The notes: generated from the letters alone by a model not told the origin. Shown: positions 33,571-44,779, numbered from the stretch's first letter. The stretch: DNA of 64,000 nt from Ryuthela nishihirai (GCA_038380435.1 JAWZYU010000007.1:85512334-85576333); one strand, 5' to 3'. Numbers and translations: made by a program.

Positions 33571-33693
33571 AGGATGATGATGATGGTGGTGGTGGTGGTG
33601 GTGGTTGTGGTGGTGATGATGATGGTGGTGGTGGTGGTTGTGGTGGTGATGATGATGATGGTGGTGGTGGTGGTGGTGGTGGTGGTGGTGATG
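33571..33693 (+). repeat. Expanded GAT/GGT trinucleotide tail of RTE copy 2
   Basis: The tail of copies 1 and 3 is a short (GAT)n. Here it has grown to about 120 bp of mixed gat/ggt/tgt triplets. The opposite strand reads as a polyhistidine frame, which is only a shadow. Confidence 0.9.
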
Positions 33694-34148
33694 ATTACGT
33701 TTAGATATTGAGAAAACCAAATTTATGTATTTTTCACTAACAAAGATAGATTATTTTCCCTATAACTTATACATACAGAGCAAACGTGCAATAAAGATAG
33801 ATGATGTTCATGTAAAGCTATTGAAAATATTTCAACAATCAAATATCTTGGAGCGCATATAGATTCAGAATTAAAGTGAAAGACACATATCCATATGCTG
33901 ACCAAAAATTAAGATTCTATTCATTTAACTTATATTATATAAGAAGGATAGTGTCAAATGCATTTATGCTGAAGTTATATTATGCATGGAGTCCGTCTGT
34001 TATACAATATGGTTTAATTGCTTGAGGAGGAACCAATTTAACATCAGTTAATGGTATTGAAGTTTTGCAAAGGAAGTTCTTCAACATAATGACTTCTTTC
34101 AACAAAGACAGAAGAAACGAATTTGTCAAAAAATATAAGATAATGTAA

Positions 34149-36205
34149 GATATAGGTTACTTAGTCATTATGACTGTCATGGTTTGCTTAATACTGAAGT
34201 TGAGGAAGAATAGGGCCATTTTAAACAGGCTTTTTTGGAAACTAACAGTACTCTTTTAGAAAAAAAGGAGCAGAGGAGGCAGAATGATAAGGCACTTGAG
34301 CTTATTTCAGAAAGAAGGAACTGTAGGAATGTCCTTAATCAGTACCCTACTAGTCCTAATAGAAAGGATTACAGAGAGCTTAATAAACGTGTAAAGGATC
34401 AGTTAGCTACTGATAAGGATCTTTGGCTTGATGGTTTGGCTGACAAAGCTGAGGAAGCAGTTAGGCAGCACAACAGCAGAGAGCTGTACCAGATAGTTAA
34501 TGTTTCGTGTGGTAGAAAACGGACAGGTATACAGGGATTGAAGGATAAACAAGGTACGGTTATAGAAGGTGGGGATTCTGTCATGGCTAGGTGGGCTGAG
34601 CATTTCAGTGATATTCTAAACAATGTGATTCTATAAGTTCTACTCCCATTGTTTGTAATGATGATAAATGCATTGGCGGCTTTACTGTTGGCCCTATAAC
34701 ACAATCTGAAGTTATTTTGGCTATTTCTAAACTTAAACTTCATAAATGCCCAGGGGTAGATGAAATTACTACAGAAATGCTCAGAGCTGGGAATGTTTCG
34801 GTTACCACTTGGATGACTGAAATTTTGAATAACTTTTATGATAAAGGCATGGTTCCTAAAGATTTTACCAGAGCTATTATTGTCCCTATTTTCAAAAAGG
34901 TGATCACAGTTTTTGTGATAACTATAGGGGTATCAGCCTACTCTCTGTTCCAGGTAAAGTTCTTTCCATGATTGTGCTTAATAGAATTAAGAATCTGGTT
35001 GGCAGGCAATTGCGTGATGAGCAATGTGGATTCAGAATTGGTAGGGGATGTGTGAATCAGATATTTTCACTTAGACAAATCCTTGAGAAATGTTTAGAGT
35101 TTCAGAAACCTTTGGTTGCTAGCTTTGTTGATTTCAAAAAGGCTTTCGACTCTGTTGATCGTCATAATTTGTGGTTGATTTTGAGATCATATGGTATACC
35201 AGACAAATTAGTTAACATAATGAAGGCGCTCTATAATAACACTGAGTCGTGTGTGAGAGTTGGTAAGTTTTGTAGTAATTGGTTTAGCATTACTTCTGGT
35301 GTTCGACAAGGGTGCATTTGTCTCCTTTTCTCTGTAGTTTGGTTATTGATTATGTTATGCGAAATTCACTTCAAGGGAAAGATTTTGGCCTTAAATGGGC
35401 TGGAGATACGAAAATTTCTGATTTAGATTAAGCTGATGATTTAGCCCTTTTGGCATATGATGTTGATGAGATGAGCTCTTTCATTCGAGCTGTTGATGAA
35501 ACTGGTAGTAGAGTAGGTTTGGTGATAAACGGAGAGAAAACTAAAATGATGAAAATTGGTCAGGCAGGCTGTGATTCAGTTAATCTGAATGGTTGCAGTC
35601 TTGAGCAGGTGTCACAGTTTAATTATCTTCCGAGCTATGTAACAGATAATGGTGATGTGCGGCATGAGATTAACAGACGAATAGGGATTGCTGCCGGGAC
35701 TTTTAAGAACCTATGGAGAGTGTGGAGAAAAAGCGTATACATCTAAAGACTAAATTAGACTGTATAATAGTTTGGTTCTTTCTAGGGTTAGTTATGGTAG
35801 TGAAACTTGGATGCTTTGTAAACAAGATCACAGGAAACTAGATGCTTACGCAGTATCTTGGGCATTAGGTGCTTCAACTTTGTAACTAATTATGAGGTTA
35901 GGCAAAGGAGTCGGGAACCTCCTTTAAGCAGCATATTGTGCAGAGAGAGGCTCCGTTGGTTTGGCCATGTTGTCCGTATGAATAATTATAGATTGGCGAA
36001 TAGGGTTATGAACAGTGTGCCTAAAGGCCTCAGAAAGAGGGGGAGACCTAGGATGCGGTGGGCAGACAATATCAAACAGGACCTTGTTAGAATTGGTGTG
36101 CAGTGGCCGGATGCAGCAGATGTAGCTCAGGACAGATATACTTGGAGAATTAAACTGCGCAGTCTGGTTTTACCTCCGTAGTCCATGGCTGCTTGAGGAT
36201 GATGA
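34149..36205 (+). mobile_element. 5'-truncated RTE-like element (RTE copy 3)
   Basis: Homology to copy 2 begins near 34149 (compare 31498) and runs to a (GAT)4-type tail at 36195-36205. The endonuclease half is missing. The target duplication is unclear. Confidence 0.9.
34235..36181 (+). pseudogene. Reverse transcriptase remains of RTE copy 3
   Basis: Segments 34235-34636, 34717-34971, 34968-35426, 35450-35746 and 35858-36181 hold the same blocks as copy 2. These include FVDFKKAFDSVDRHNLW and a broken active site reading I-S-D-L-D-stop-A-D-D at about 35414-35441. The GTGATTCTATAAG stop, the short A run before GGTGATCACAG and the TAT-to-TAA change in YADD are all shared with copy 2. None of these is seen in copy 1. 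An extra 1-bp deletion near 35318 shifts the frame after GVRQGC. Confidence 0.92.
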
Positions 36206-36207
36206 TG

Positions 36208-36350
36208 ATGAATAAAATATCGCAGGAAAAGTCTTGTAGACAAGGAACACTTGAAAAAAAATTGATTTTCCTGACTGGGATTCGAACCCAAGTTTCTAGA
36301 ACCACCGAGTCTTAACCGCTAAACCACCAAGAAGCCGACTAACTCAACTA
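36208..36350 (-). repeat. SINE-D fragment (tRNA-derived)
   Basis: Read on the minus strand, 'tggtggtttagcggttaaga' is box A-like and 'ttgggttcgaatcccag' is box B-like. The tail side 'tcgcaggaaaagtcttgtag' also appears at 58458, where the rest differs. Confidence 0.7.
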
Positions 36351-36414
36351 ACTGACATATTAGCTTTTCTGTTTGATTCACCAGTGGCGCCATCTTTTAT
36401 CAGGAGTTAAGCTT

Positions 36415-36520
36415 ATCAGGACCTCGGCAAAAAGACAATACAAACATCCATGCCTTGAATCTGGCTCCCTTCGATCTCTAGCCAAGCAGATTGACCGCTC
36501 GGTCACCGGGCGGCTAGACG
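36415..36520 (-). repeat. SINE-B-like head fragment
   Basis: 'aggacctcggcaaaaagac' and 'aaacatccatgccttgaat' correspond to the inverted SINE-B body. The head retains a 'gaccgctcggtcaccgggc' box A-like complement. Confidence 0.7.
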
Positions 36521-36914
36521 GGATCAAAATGTTTCGTCGCACAGGCGTTTCGTTTCTTCCATGACGTGATATAACGCCGAAGCAATTTTCTCCCTTTCTC
36601 TCTCTCAAAGACTTGCTTAAGCGCTTTAGTTCACGTTTCTATTCCACCTGCTCCTGCTATACGAAGACCGAACATTAGGTTGTGAAATCTTAACTGATTA
36701 CACGTATTTTAGGTGCATTCGATTTAAAAGGCTTGCCAGGACAATGATGGCATTTATATACGAAGTTTGTTAAGGAAAGGATTAAAGATAATTTTCATTA
36801 TTCATCTTTTAGAATTATTTTATGTAAACGTGTTAATCAGAAATTATTCATCTAACAATTTTTATCCTTATGCAAATTAAAATCATATTACATTCTACAT
36901 CCTATAATCTTATA
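36521..36914. other. Spacer, nothing recognised
   Basis: AT-rich, no feature. Confidence 0.4.
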
Positions 36915-36984
36915 CACCGAAGAGCCAAAACATTATGACCACCTGCCAAATACGATGTGAACAGCTCTTTCCTGGCGAGGCATG

Positions 36985-37942
36985 GTCGCTATAAGATTTC
37001 TAAAGGTGTCTTGTGGTATCTGCTACCAACACGTAACCAGCAGATCCTTAAACTCTTGTAAGTTACGTGGTTGAGCCGCCGCAGATCGGATATGATGTTC
37101 CAACACAAACCACAGATGTTCAATTCTATTGATATCTGGGGAATTTGGAGGCCAGGTCAATACCTAGAAGTCTTCCTTATGTTCCGCGAACCATTCTCGA
37201 ACAATCCGGGTAGTGTGGCATGGCACGTTATCCTGCTGAAACAAGGCACTACTAGAGGGTTATACCGTTGCCATGAAAGGATACATCTGGTGTGCAATGA
37301 TGTTTGGTAAGGTGGTAGATGTCATAGTTTCCTGCACATGAATGACTGGACCCAGGGTTCCCAGCAGAACATTGCCCAAAGCATTACACTTCCTCCACCG
37401 GCTTGTTTTCGTCCCACAGTACATCCAGGTGCCAACACTTCCCCAAGTAAACGATGCACACGTACCCGGCTGTTCACATGGTGAAGCAGGAAACGAGATT
37501 CATCAGACCACATGACTTTTTTCAAATCACTCAACGTCCAGTTTTGATGCTTGTGTGCCCATTGTAGGCGCTTTCGATGGTGAACTGAGGTTACCACGGG
37601 CACTCGAAGCAGCCTGCGACTACGCAGCCCCATTTTCAGCAGAGTTCGATGAACTGTGTGTTATGAAACATTACTACCGTCACCAGCATTCAAATTACGG
37701 GCAAGGTACACCACAGTATCCCACAGTATGTTGGCTTTGTACCATACGGGATAGCCTTCGCTCACCTCTAGCATCAATGAGTCATGGTTTTTCCTTCCTC
37801 GGACCACTTTTTGAAGGTACTAACTATGGCTGACGTGAGCACCCCATAAGCCTTGCCATCTCGGAAATGCTCTGACCCAGTCTTTTGGCCATTAGAATTT
37901 GGCCTTTGTCAAACTCACTTAGGTCCACTGCCATTCCCATCT
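36985..37942 (-). pseudogene. Tc1-like transposase pseudogene
   Basis: The minus strand starts MGMAVDLSEFDKGQILMAKR at 37942 and continues SISEMARLMGCSRQ, a helix-turn-helix. After frame changes, the 37322-37633 segment has HRKRLQWAHKHQNWT, then KVMWSDESRFLLH with the first catalytic Asp intact, then GGGSVMLWAMF. Further down, QQDNVPCHTTRIVREWF holds the second Asp (about 37205-37260), and WPPNSPDINRIEHLW the catalytic Glu (about 37125-37170). All three acidic residues survive, but frameshifts and stops disable it. Confidence 0.92.
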
Positions 37943-37961
37943 GAAGAACAAGAATAACACT

Positions 37962-38492
37962 TTTACCTGAGTTGGGTTGTTTTACCTCTGAGCGGCACTT
38001 TTTTGCACACCATGGGCTAATTGGCCAGGTCACATGGACCCCGAAGGCTCAGAGAAGGTTGGGGGAGGGGACCCACTGGAACAGCTGTTGGGAGACAGAT
38101 GGTAGCATCCCGTCAAGGCCATCCAGCGTGTTCTTTAACGTGCACAGGGTATGGCTCTCCCGCACACGTGGCCACGGCTTAACGTCCCATCCGACGGACG
38201 GCGGCCTTTCCAAGCCCATCGGTGTCCCCTACTGACCGTCGGCAAGGCGGGGAATTTTGCGGAGATAAATCTCAACGCTAACCCAGCTGGGACTCGAACC
38301 TGGGAACTACAGATTACGAGCCTGGCGCGCTACCGACTGAGCCACCCCCGCCCCACACTTTTACTTGATAACAGGCCATTAACCTGATAACATGTCAGGT
38401 AACATGTTAGGTCAGAGCACCTAACATGTTATCAGGAGGTCGTGGGTTCAGATCCCACCCGGCTAATGACAATTTTTCCTCTATATTTATCT
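37962..38492 (+). repeat. SINE-C (tRNA-derived) inserted in the Tc1-like element, itself interrupted by SINE-A
   Basis: It is flanked by the 12-bp duplication aagaataacact at 37950-37961 and 38493-38504. The tRNA-like part near 38403-38465 has 'aggtcagagcacctaaca' as box A-like and 'cgtgggttcagatcccacc' as box B. Its 5' region contains an inverted repeat, cctgataacatg against catgttatcagg. A related copy lies at about 51310-51545. Confidence 0.85.
37971..38354 (-). repeat. SINE-A copy, near consensus
   Basis: A full-length minus-strand copy, flanked by acacttttacctga (37957-37970) and acacttttacttga (38355-38368), 13 of 14 identical. It lies inside SINE-C and is the youngest layer here. Reading frames across it are incidental. 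Confidence 0.95.
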
Positions 38493-38637
38493 AAGAATAA
38501 CACTGATTAACAGAGCTCAGTATCAGGTGTTATTTATATAGTTTCATGACCTTCATACGCGCCGTCGTTTACCTGCAGTTGCTTCGATTTGCATAAAGAC
38601 TCGCTTGTCATAATATTTTGGGTCTTCAGTTTATATG

Positions 38638-39014
38638 GATTGGGTTGTTTTATCTCTGAGAGGTACTTTTTTTGCACATAATGGGCTAAATGGCCAGGTC
38701 ACAAGACTCCCCAAGGACAGAGAAGGATGGGAGGAAGAAACCTACTAGACAGCTGTTAGGAGTCAGATGGTATCCTCTCATCAAGGCCATCCAGTGTGTT
38801 ATTTAACGTGTACAGGGTATGGCTATCCTGCACACGGGGTCATTATTCCATAAAAAGGATCAGCGCCTTTCCAAGCCCATAAGGGTCCCTTACTGACGAA
38901 GGCACGGCTGGGAGTTTTACAGAAATTAATCTCTACGCTGGCCAACTGGGACTCGAACCTGGTAAATGCAGATTACCAGCCTGGCGCATTATCGACTGAG
39001 TCTGGCCCGTCCCA
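38638..39014 (-). repeat. SINE-A copy
   Basis: A full-length but diverged minus-strand copy, from 'gattgggttgttttatctct' to 'tgagtctggcccgtccca'. It lies just outside the right end of the Tc1-like element. Confidence 0.9.
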
Positions 39015-40234
39015 TCTACTTGTACATAAATCTGTCTTGAAATTTATCTGTTTTAGCACTCGGATATTTGCGTTTAAATTTTAACTTTTACACTTGAGTA
39101 TAGTATCATAAAAACAGGAACTCGAGTGATGTTGTCCATTGGAGTTTCCCCACTCCAAATGCCTTCTTTATTCTTAAACTAATGGCGATGGAAGAATCTT
39201 TTAACTGAACAGAGAAATATTTCCATGAAAGAATTACATAGTAACTTCCATGACATAATGCACTTATCGGCGAAACAAGCTCCATATCAAGAGAAGCATT
39301 GTGTTTCACTGCTATTATGCTTCTGAACGCTCCATTGATCAAAGCACTGACATTGGAGCATCCATTTTTAATTTTATAAAGTTATAAGAGCCAACTGTTT
39401 TGATCATTCTGTTGCCACCGATTGTGACACCAACAGGATTAACAACCGTACAGGGGATGAATGGCCAAAGAAGGGAAAGGCGCTACCTCTCGGCAGTTTC
39501 CTATTCACCGAGACTTAAAAGAAGCGTCTTCATGTGTGAACGACGGTTCTGTTTGCTTCTTCTTTACGATATTTCTTTTTACTGGAAAGACTTAAAAGGC
39601 AGAAAGTGGAAAACGATACAAGGAAAAGAAAACACACTCCACGAGTTCAGTCAAACAAAATGAAAATTTTATTTCAATGAGTTTCCTTTTTCTCGCTTTG
39701 AGAATTTTCCCATGTTCTGAAGTTTTTTCTTGTGAATGGTAATGTGTAAAGGCATCAGTAGACTGGAAACAAATTGAAATTGAATTATGCGTCCTGCAGG
39801 AGCTGAGCACACCAGTGTCGTTGCGGATTAGATGGGAATGAATTAAACACTGATTTTTTGTTATCAAGGCTTGAATTTCTTTCACTGAAGTTGTATATCG
39901 TTCAATTTTCAAGATTAACATCAAAATGAAAAACTTAGTAGCTGGCAAACAAACGCTAGAAAATCCCTCGGCGGACAGACTTTTTCTTAATTGTTTTCTT
40001 TGAAAGAGCTTTATGCTTCTTAATGAAACTTTAAATTGCTCCAATAACAGTGATATTAATATTCATTCATGCTAAGGACTTTACACTTTCAGCCCATAGA
40101 GCAACGACGTCCAATGAGTCATATTGCTATTAGATCAGATGTTTTAATATGGATTTAAAAAAAACTCTCTTCTATGTTTTTTTTTTTTCGAGTCACATTC
40201 ATTAGTAAACATATCTCAAGATTCTGTGTTTACC
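39015..40234. other. Unassigned AT-rich region
   Basis: The longest frames (39592-40044 -, 150 codons; 39400-39663 +) show no domain I recognise and have low-complexity composition. The minus-strand frame could be checked by homology search, but I do not call it a gene. Confidence 0.35.
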
Positions 40235-40545
40235 AAATTGAAACAAGCGATATTGTAATTGCAAAAGGACTGCTAATAGTGGATTAAAAATCGGTAGTCT
40301 TTACGAAACTGAAAGCAATTGATATTGTGATTGGAAAAGAGTTCCAATAGCTGATTACAGACTATTTGGTTATGCGAAAAATATTAGAAATATTTGCTAG
40401 CAAAGAGGAATTCTAATCGCTAATTAGAAATTGCTTGTTCATAAAAAAACGGAAAGTAACTTTAATCGTGAATGTGAAAAGGAAAGCAGTTGGTTGATTA
40501 GAGATTGCTTGTCCATTAAAACCTGAAAGTAATTTATAATATGAA
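40235..40545 (+). repeat. Degenerate tandem repeat, about 85-bp period
   Basis: About four diverged units share 'actgaaagcaattgatatt', then a ggaaaaga stretch, 'aatagctgatta' and 'gattgcttgtccat'. Confidence 0.6.
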
Positions 40546-40579
40546 TGCACAGAGGAATACTAATTTATTCCTTCTCCGA

Positions 40580-40640
40580 AGCATACTACATTGAAAGACT
40601 TCTGTCAGATCTCTGTGACAAGCAGCTACATGACGGGGAA
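40580..40640 (+). repeat. SINE-B 3' fragment
   Basis: 'acttctgtcagatctctgtg' and 'acaagcagctacatgacg' match the 3' block of SINE-B. Confidence 0.65.
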
Positions 40641-41109
40641 TTGTTTTCTGTTATTTAACGTAATGAGTACTACAATAACGCATATCGCCTCTGGCGCATA
40701 TCGTAATCTCGTTTTCAAAGAGAATAAAGTTTCACTTTACCTACTTTTTCCTCCTTAAAATTTTAATTCGAATAAATGGAAGATGGGGAAAATGCAAACG
40801 GTAGTATTTTATTAGTACTTGGACAAAAGAAAAAGTATTTGTCTTTTATCTTTAAAATAAAAAAGTTGCTTTTCTCACATCTCTCTAAGAAAAGCGGGCG
40901 GATTGTTGCTCTTAGTGGAATATCTTTTCACACTCTAGCACTAAAATTTCACATTTCTACAATATACAGATCACTTGCAACATACGTTGAAAGGTTTCGC
41001 TTTTTCTACATTTAGTGAGTTATAACGATGTAAATTAAAACTACTTCAGAATTCAAACATGCGAATTATAATATTTGATTATAATTCGCATTTTTGATTA
41101 GTACCAATC
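40641..41109. other. Spacer with a 14-bp hairpin
   Basis: 'atgcgaattataat' and its complement lie at about 41059-41091. Nothing else is recognised. Confidence 0.5.
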
Positions 41110-41710
41110 CAACTAAAAAAGAGTTTCCAAAAATCTCTTAAAACAGTTGCGTTTCCTACCCACCCTGGACGTAAAGGGTGAACTTATTGTTATCAATGGA
41201 ATCTTCATGACCGTCACATTGCACCATCGAAATTTCAAAATTCTAGCGTAAACACCTCGTTTGAAATATTCGTTTACAATTGTGCGTTTCCCAAATTTTC
41301 CACCGTTAGGGGGCGAAATTATTGTTTTTGAGGGATTCAGAAAGTGGGAATCATAATATTTCATCAATACCTATCGAACCCAAAAAGAATTATTAATTTA
41401 CCTTTAAAAACAATTATGTATCTCTAAAAACAAGAAAATGCGATCCACCCTTGTGGGTAGGGGGGGTCAACTCATTGTATGCCAATAGAAACTTCATGAG
41501 CTTCACATTTCACCATCAAAATTTCAAATTTATAACGTAAATACACCGCCTGCAATATTCGTTTGAATGTGTGCAATTTTCGATTTTTCCACCATAAGGA
41601 GCAATTATCGCTATTTGGAGATTCCTAGAGTGCGAACTGTAATATCTGATCGATCTAACACAAAGTGAATTTTTAATATTTCTCTAAAAGTAAAAAAATC
41701 CGATGTCTGC
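41110..41710 (-). repeat. Degenerate 260-300 bp repeat, two units, minus orientation
   Basis: Two units share, in order, 'caccct' with a G-rich block, aatgg/aataga plus 'cttcatga', 'cacattgcaccatcgaaat'-type words, 'atattcgttt', 'ttttccaccgttaggggg' and a 'gaatcataatat' block. The same words in reverse complement occur at 44780-46110. Confidence 0.7.
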
Positions 41711-42013
41711 AGACGGGCAAACAGAGGAGAAAGGGAGAAGTAAACACATTATCTCGGGTACTTTTTAAATAAAACAGAAACTTCAAAAGATAACAACCTT
41801 AATGCATTACGACACTAATTAAATTGAACCGAGAAGACACATAAATAGTCGATCATCGCCTTGTAATAAGAAATTTATGTTGCTTGTTGTCCAACTGGGA
41901 CTCGAACCTGAAATAATGGTCTCATTGGAAATTTATGTTGCGAAATTGAATCTTCAAAGAAATATTCGTTTACATACTTATTCTTAGCTTGTGTCGTCAC
42001 GTATTTATAAAAA
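41711..42013. other. Spacer with possible tRNA-like scrap
   Basis: 'caactgggactcgaacctga' at about 41892-41911 resembles an inverted SINE-A box B. Nothing else is recognised. Confidence 0.45.
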
Positions 42014-42211
42014 AAATAAATAAATACCCCCTCAAGCAGCTGCTTGCCACAGAGGTCTGACAGGAGCCTGTCACTTTATATGCCACAGTAGAAGATCTGA
42101 GAGGATGGCAAGACCTCAGCAGAAAAACGACACAAACAGCCATGCCTTACCCGGGGCTCGAACCCAGGTCCCGTAGATCAGTAGCCAAGCGCGCTAACCA
42201 CTCGGGCAGGG
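42014..42211 (-). repeat. SINE-B copy, full length
   Basis: It runs tail first from 'aaataaatacccc' and ctcaagcagctgctt through 'ccatgccttacccggggctc' to the box A complement 'gcgcgctaaccactcggg'. Confidence 0.92.
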
Positions 42212-42237
42212 GACGGCTTTACTGAAACTTAATTTAT

Positions 42238-42596
42238 TTGGGATGGATTATTTTACATCTGAGCGGCATTGTTTGTGTTGCACTAATGAAATATTAGGCC
42301 AGGTCACAAGGATCCAGATGCTCAGAGTTTAGGAGTGAAAAGGGGTCCATTGTACGGTTGTTAGGAGACAGATGGAAACTTCCCGTCAAGTCTATGCAGC
42401 TTGCTCTTTGACGTCCACAAGGTATGGCATCTCCTGCACATGGTTGCATCTCATCTGAAGGACGGCGACTCTTACAAAACAATCGGTATCCTCTTTGCTG
42501 ATGGAGAGGAGGATGCCACATTTGAGACTCGAACCTGGGAACTGCAGATTACAAGTCTGGCGCTCTACCGACCGACTAAATCTCCCACCCACCCTC
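42238..42596 (-). repeat. SINE-A copy, diverged
   Basis: The tail 'gggatggattattttacatc' and the head 'tggcgctctaccgaccgac' are both present. The central domain is shortened. Confidence 0.86.
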
Positions 42597-43244
42597 ATTT
42601 ATCAGGTTCACACTAAATCCACGGTTGTAAATCACGCGACATGCCAGTATGAGTCATACGACACAGCGCAGCCATTCAAATCCTATAGTTCCATTTCTAT
42701 TACGTCATGGACACTTGAATATAAAATATTGATCTGTATCATCCATATTCAATGGAGGATTCAAGACCGCGTATAATCAGTTTCGTTTCACATTGAACAA
42801 ATAAGCGTCAGAGTTATTTAAGCGCGTATAATCAAATCAGAAAGGATTTTTCGAAATGAAATCTTCTAACACATGATCGACGATAGACTTCTGTGTTTAC
42901 ATGGGCATATTCCGATTCCGACGTATTCCTGTCAATAAGTACACACCTCTTTTAAATGGGAACATCACTTTTGTAACCAACGCATAAACATTCCAAGCTG
43001 ACATTTGGGATGGCACTGATTCAGAGCGGCCCACTCTGAACTTAAAGAAGACTTTGAGCAAAGGGTTTTCATAATGAAATAAGTAACTCTTTTTTTTTAT
43101 CATAATTGAGCATCCACGCTTTCATTTCAAAACGAAACTTCGAAGAACGTGAAAATTTTCAAATGCTATCAATAGGGCGGCAAAAGTAAATATTCCAAAA
43201 GTGTAAAAATTCTAAGTTTGCACTCAGGTGGTGAAAAAAGAATA
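42597..43244. other. Unassigned AT-rich region
   Basis: No supported feature. Confidence 0.4.
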
Positions 43245-43615
43245 TTCGCTGGAAACGACAAAAAAGTAATTTATTTGAAACGCCAAAAAAGCAAATTCAC
43301 TTGAGGGGACAAAAAATAATTTCACTTGAGTCGACAAAAAGTAATTTCATTTGAGACGACAAAAAGAAATTTCACTTGAGGCGACAAAAATAATTTCACT
43401 TGAGGCGACAAAAAGTAATTTAACTTGAGGCGACAAAAAGTAATTTAACTTGAGGCGACAAAAAAGTAATTTCACTTCAGGCGACAAAAAAGTAATTTCA
43501 CTTCAGGCGACAAAAATAATTTCACACGAGGCGACAAAAAGTAATTTCACTTGAGGCGACAAAAAGTAATTTCACTTGAGGTGACAAAAAACAGTTTCAC
43601 TTGAGTATTGTGGCC
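43245..43615 (+). repeat. 25-bp minisatellite
   Basis: About 13 units of the pattern ttcacttgaggcgac plus aaaaagtaat, period about 25 bp with indels in the A run. The edges decay into looser units up to about 43790. Confidence 0.9.
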
Positions 43616-44779
43616 AAAAGATGGGAAATTTAATTCAGTCGACAAAGCGCGATTTTTATTTGAGGTTGCCAAAAACTAAAATCCTTTGATGTCAAAAAAG
43701 ATAAATTTTTCTGAGGTAAAAAACAGCCATTTTTCATTGAGGAAAGTAAAACATACAAATTCTCTTGAGATTGAAAAAAATAAATTTTCTTACTATAGCC
43801 AAAATATAAATAGACGGCAAGGGGATAAATTGACTTGAAGCAGTAAAAAACTTAATTGAATGGAAGGGAGACGGACACTTGCTCCAAAAACAATTGATTC
43901 TAATTTAAGACACTACGAAAAGAATGCAAGGATCTGGATAGTACAAAGAGATTGAGTTTGCAAACACTAAAATTGCGATTCTTACAAACAACCACTGAGC
44001 TATTGTCCAAGTTGTACATTACCTTTTACAAACTACCTGTTTGCAGGGACCTCAAATATATACGTCAGCTGTATATTTAATTATATTAATTAATTTCGTC
44101 TCCTAAGTAATAATAAAAGCATTTCTTCTCAGAGACTCATTACTTTCAGAGCAGCGAGGGAAAAAAACGGCAATTGTAACAAAAGATTCGAGACGGCTCT
44201 TTTCCGTCGAGACAGACTGGAATTTTCTTCCTGGTTTTCTTCAAATGACGTAAATCCGAAAGATTATTCATCCGCCTTCTTCCTTACGCAAGCAGAGTGT
44301 ATTCATTTCACGCTGATTAGTGCATCGCCTCAGGGATCTGTTGTCTCGAGAAACACCGCATAAAGCAATTCGAGAGTTGTTTTCTTTAAGGATATTTTAA
44401 AAAAGAAGAGCAACTTGAGAAAATTATTGCTCTCTGGTGTCCGATGGGGGAAAAAACAGGGAAAGCCTCAAGAAAAAAATTTTATACTTCGACATCGGTT
44501 GAAAATGTATGCTGGTGATTATTAAGTGCTGGAGTAATCGACTTGGATTACGAATATCTCTCAATCTGGTAAGGATTTTCAGTTTTTGCGAATGTTCATT
44601 CTCTAATAACATTTAAATAGTTAGATGGAGTGACTTCGATATATTAGTTTCTAACAAAAGGGGTTGTTTTCAGTTTGTTTCCATAGGTATTCAACTATTT
44701 TATTTTAAAGCATGAATGAAAAATTCTTTTATCTCGTTTTCAAAAAAAACGAGATGATATTAGTTTCACTGTCCGTCTG
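43616..44779. other. Decaying minisatellite edge and unassigned sequence
   Basis: Loose copies of the aaaaa/ttgag motif continue to about 43790. The rest shows no coding or transposon signature. A short inverted repeat (atctcgttttc) occurs near 44731-44757. Confidence 0.4.

Larger units (their letters stand above)
29981..33693 (+). mobile_element. Full-length RTE-like non-LTR retrotransposon (RTE copy 2)
   Basis: 3713 bp, flanked by the 7-bp duplication attacgt at 29974-29980 and 33694-33700. It contains a GC-richer leader (29981 to about 30590), an apurinic-type endonuclease domain, a reverse transcriptase domain and a trinucleotide tail (33571-33693). Length and order match RTE-type elements. 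It is inactivated by several frameshifts and stops. Confidence 0.93.
29869..34147 (+). mobile_element. Jockey/CR1-like reverse transcriptase relic split by RTE copy 2
   Basis: The left piece (29869-29980) encodes FADDTKIVFKNSNSSE and ends ITSWFNNNLLR. The right piece (33701-34147) resumes LDIEKTKFMYFS in the same frame and continues with STIKYLGAHIDSELK. A C-terminal FNIMTSFNKDRRNEF comes last. FADD, the WF(n)L segment, EKTKF and KYLG occur in the order usual for this enzyme class. The interruption is exactly RTE copy 2 with one copy of its target duplication. A few stops occur near the 3' end. Confidence 0.85.
36915..38631 (-). mobile_element. Tc1-like transposon carrying nested SINE insertions
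   Basis: The left terminus 'caccgaagagccaaaacatt' follows TA at 36913-36914. A diverged inverted right terminus ('gtcataatattttgggtct' plus tcagt) ends near 38631. Removing the SINE-C/SINE-A insertion (37962-38492 and one target duplication) leaves about 1.17 kb, the normal Tc1 length. Confidence 0.88.

Noticed and set aside
33502..33720. Polyhistidine protein on the minus strand
   Set aside because: It is the complement of the trinucleotide tail of RTE copy 2.
34149..36205. RTE copy 3 as a simple tandem segmental duplication of copy 2
   Set aside because: Copy 3 starts mid-element, has its own short GAT tail and many private substitutions, so an independent 5'-truncated insertion is at least as likely. 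Not excluded.
39592..40044. 150-codon minus-strand frame as a host gene
   Set aside because: No recognisable motif and no repeat or exon structure to support coding. A protein search would be decisive.
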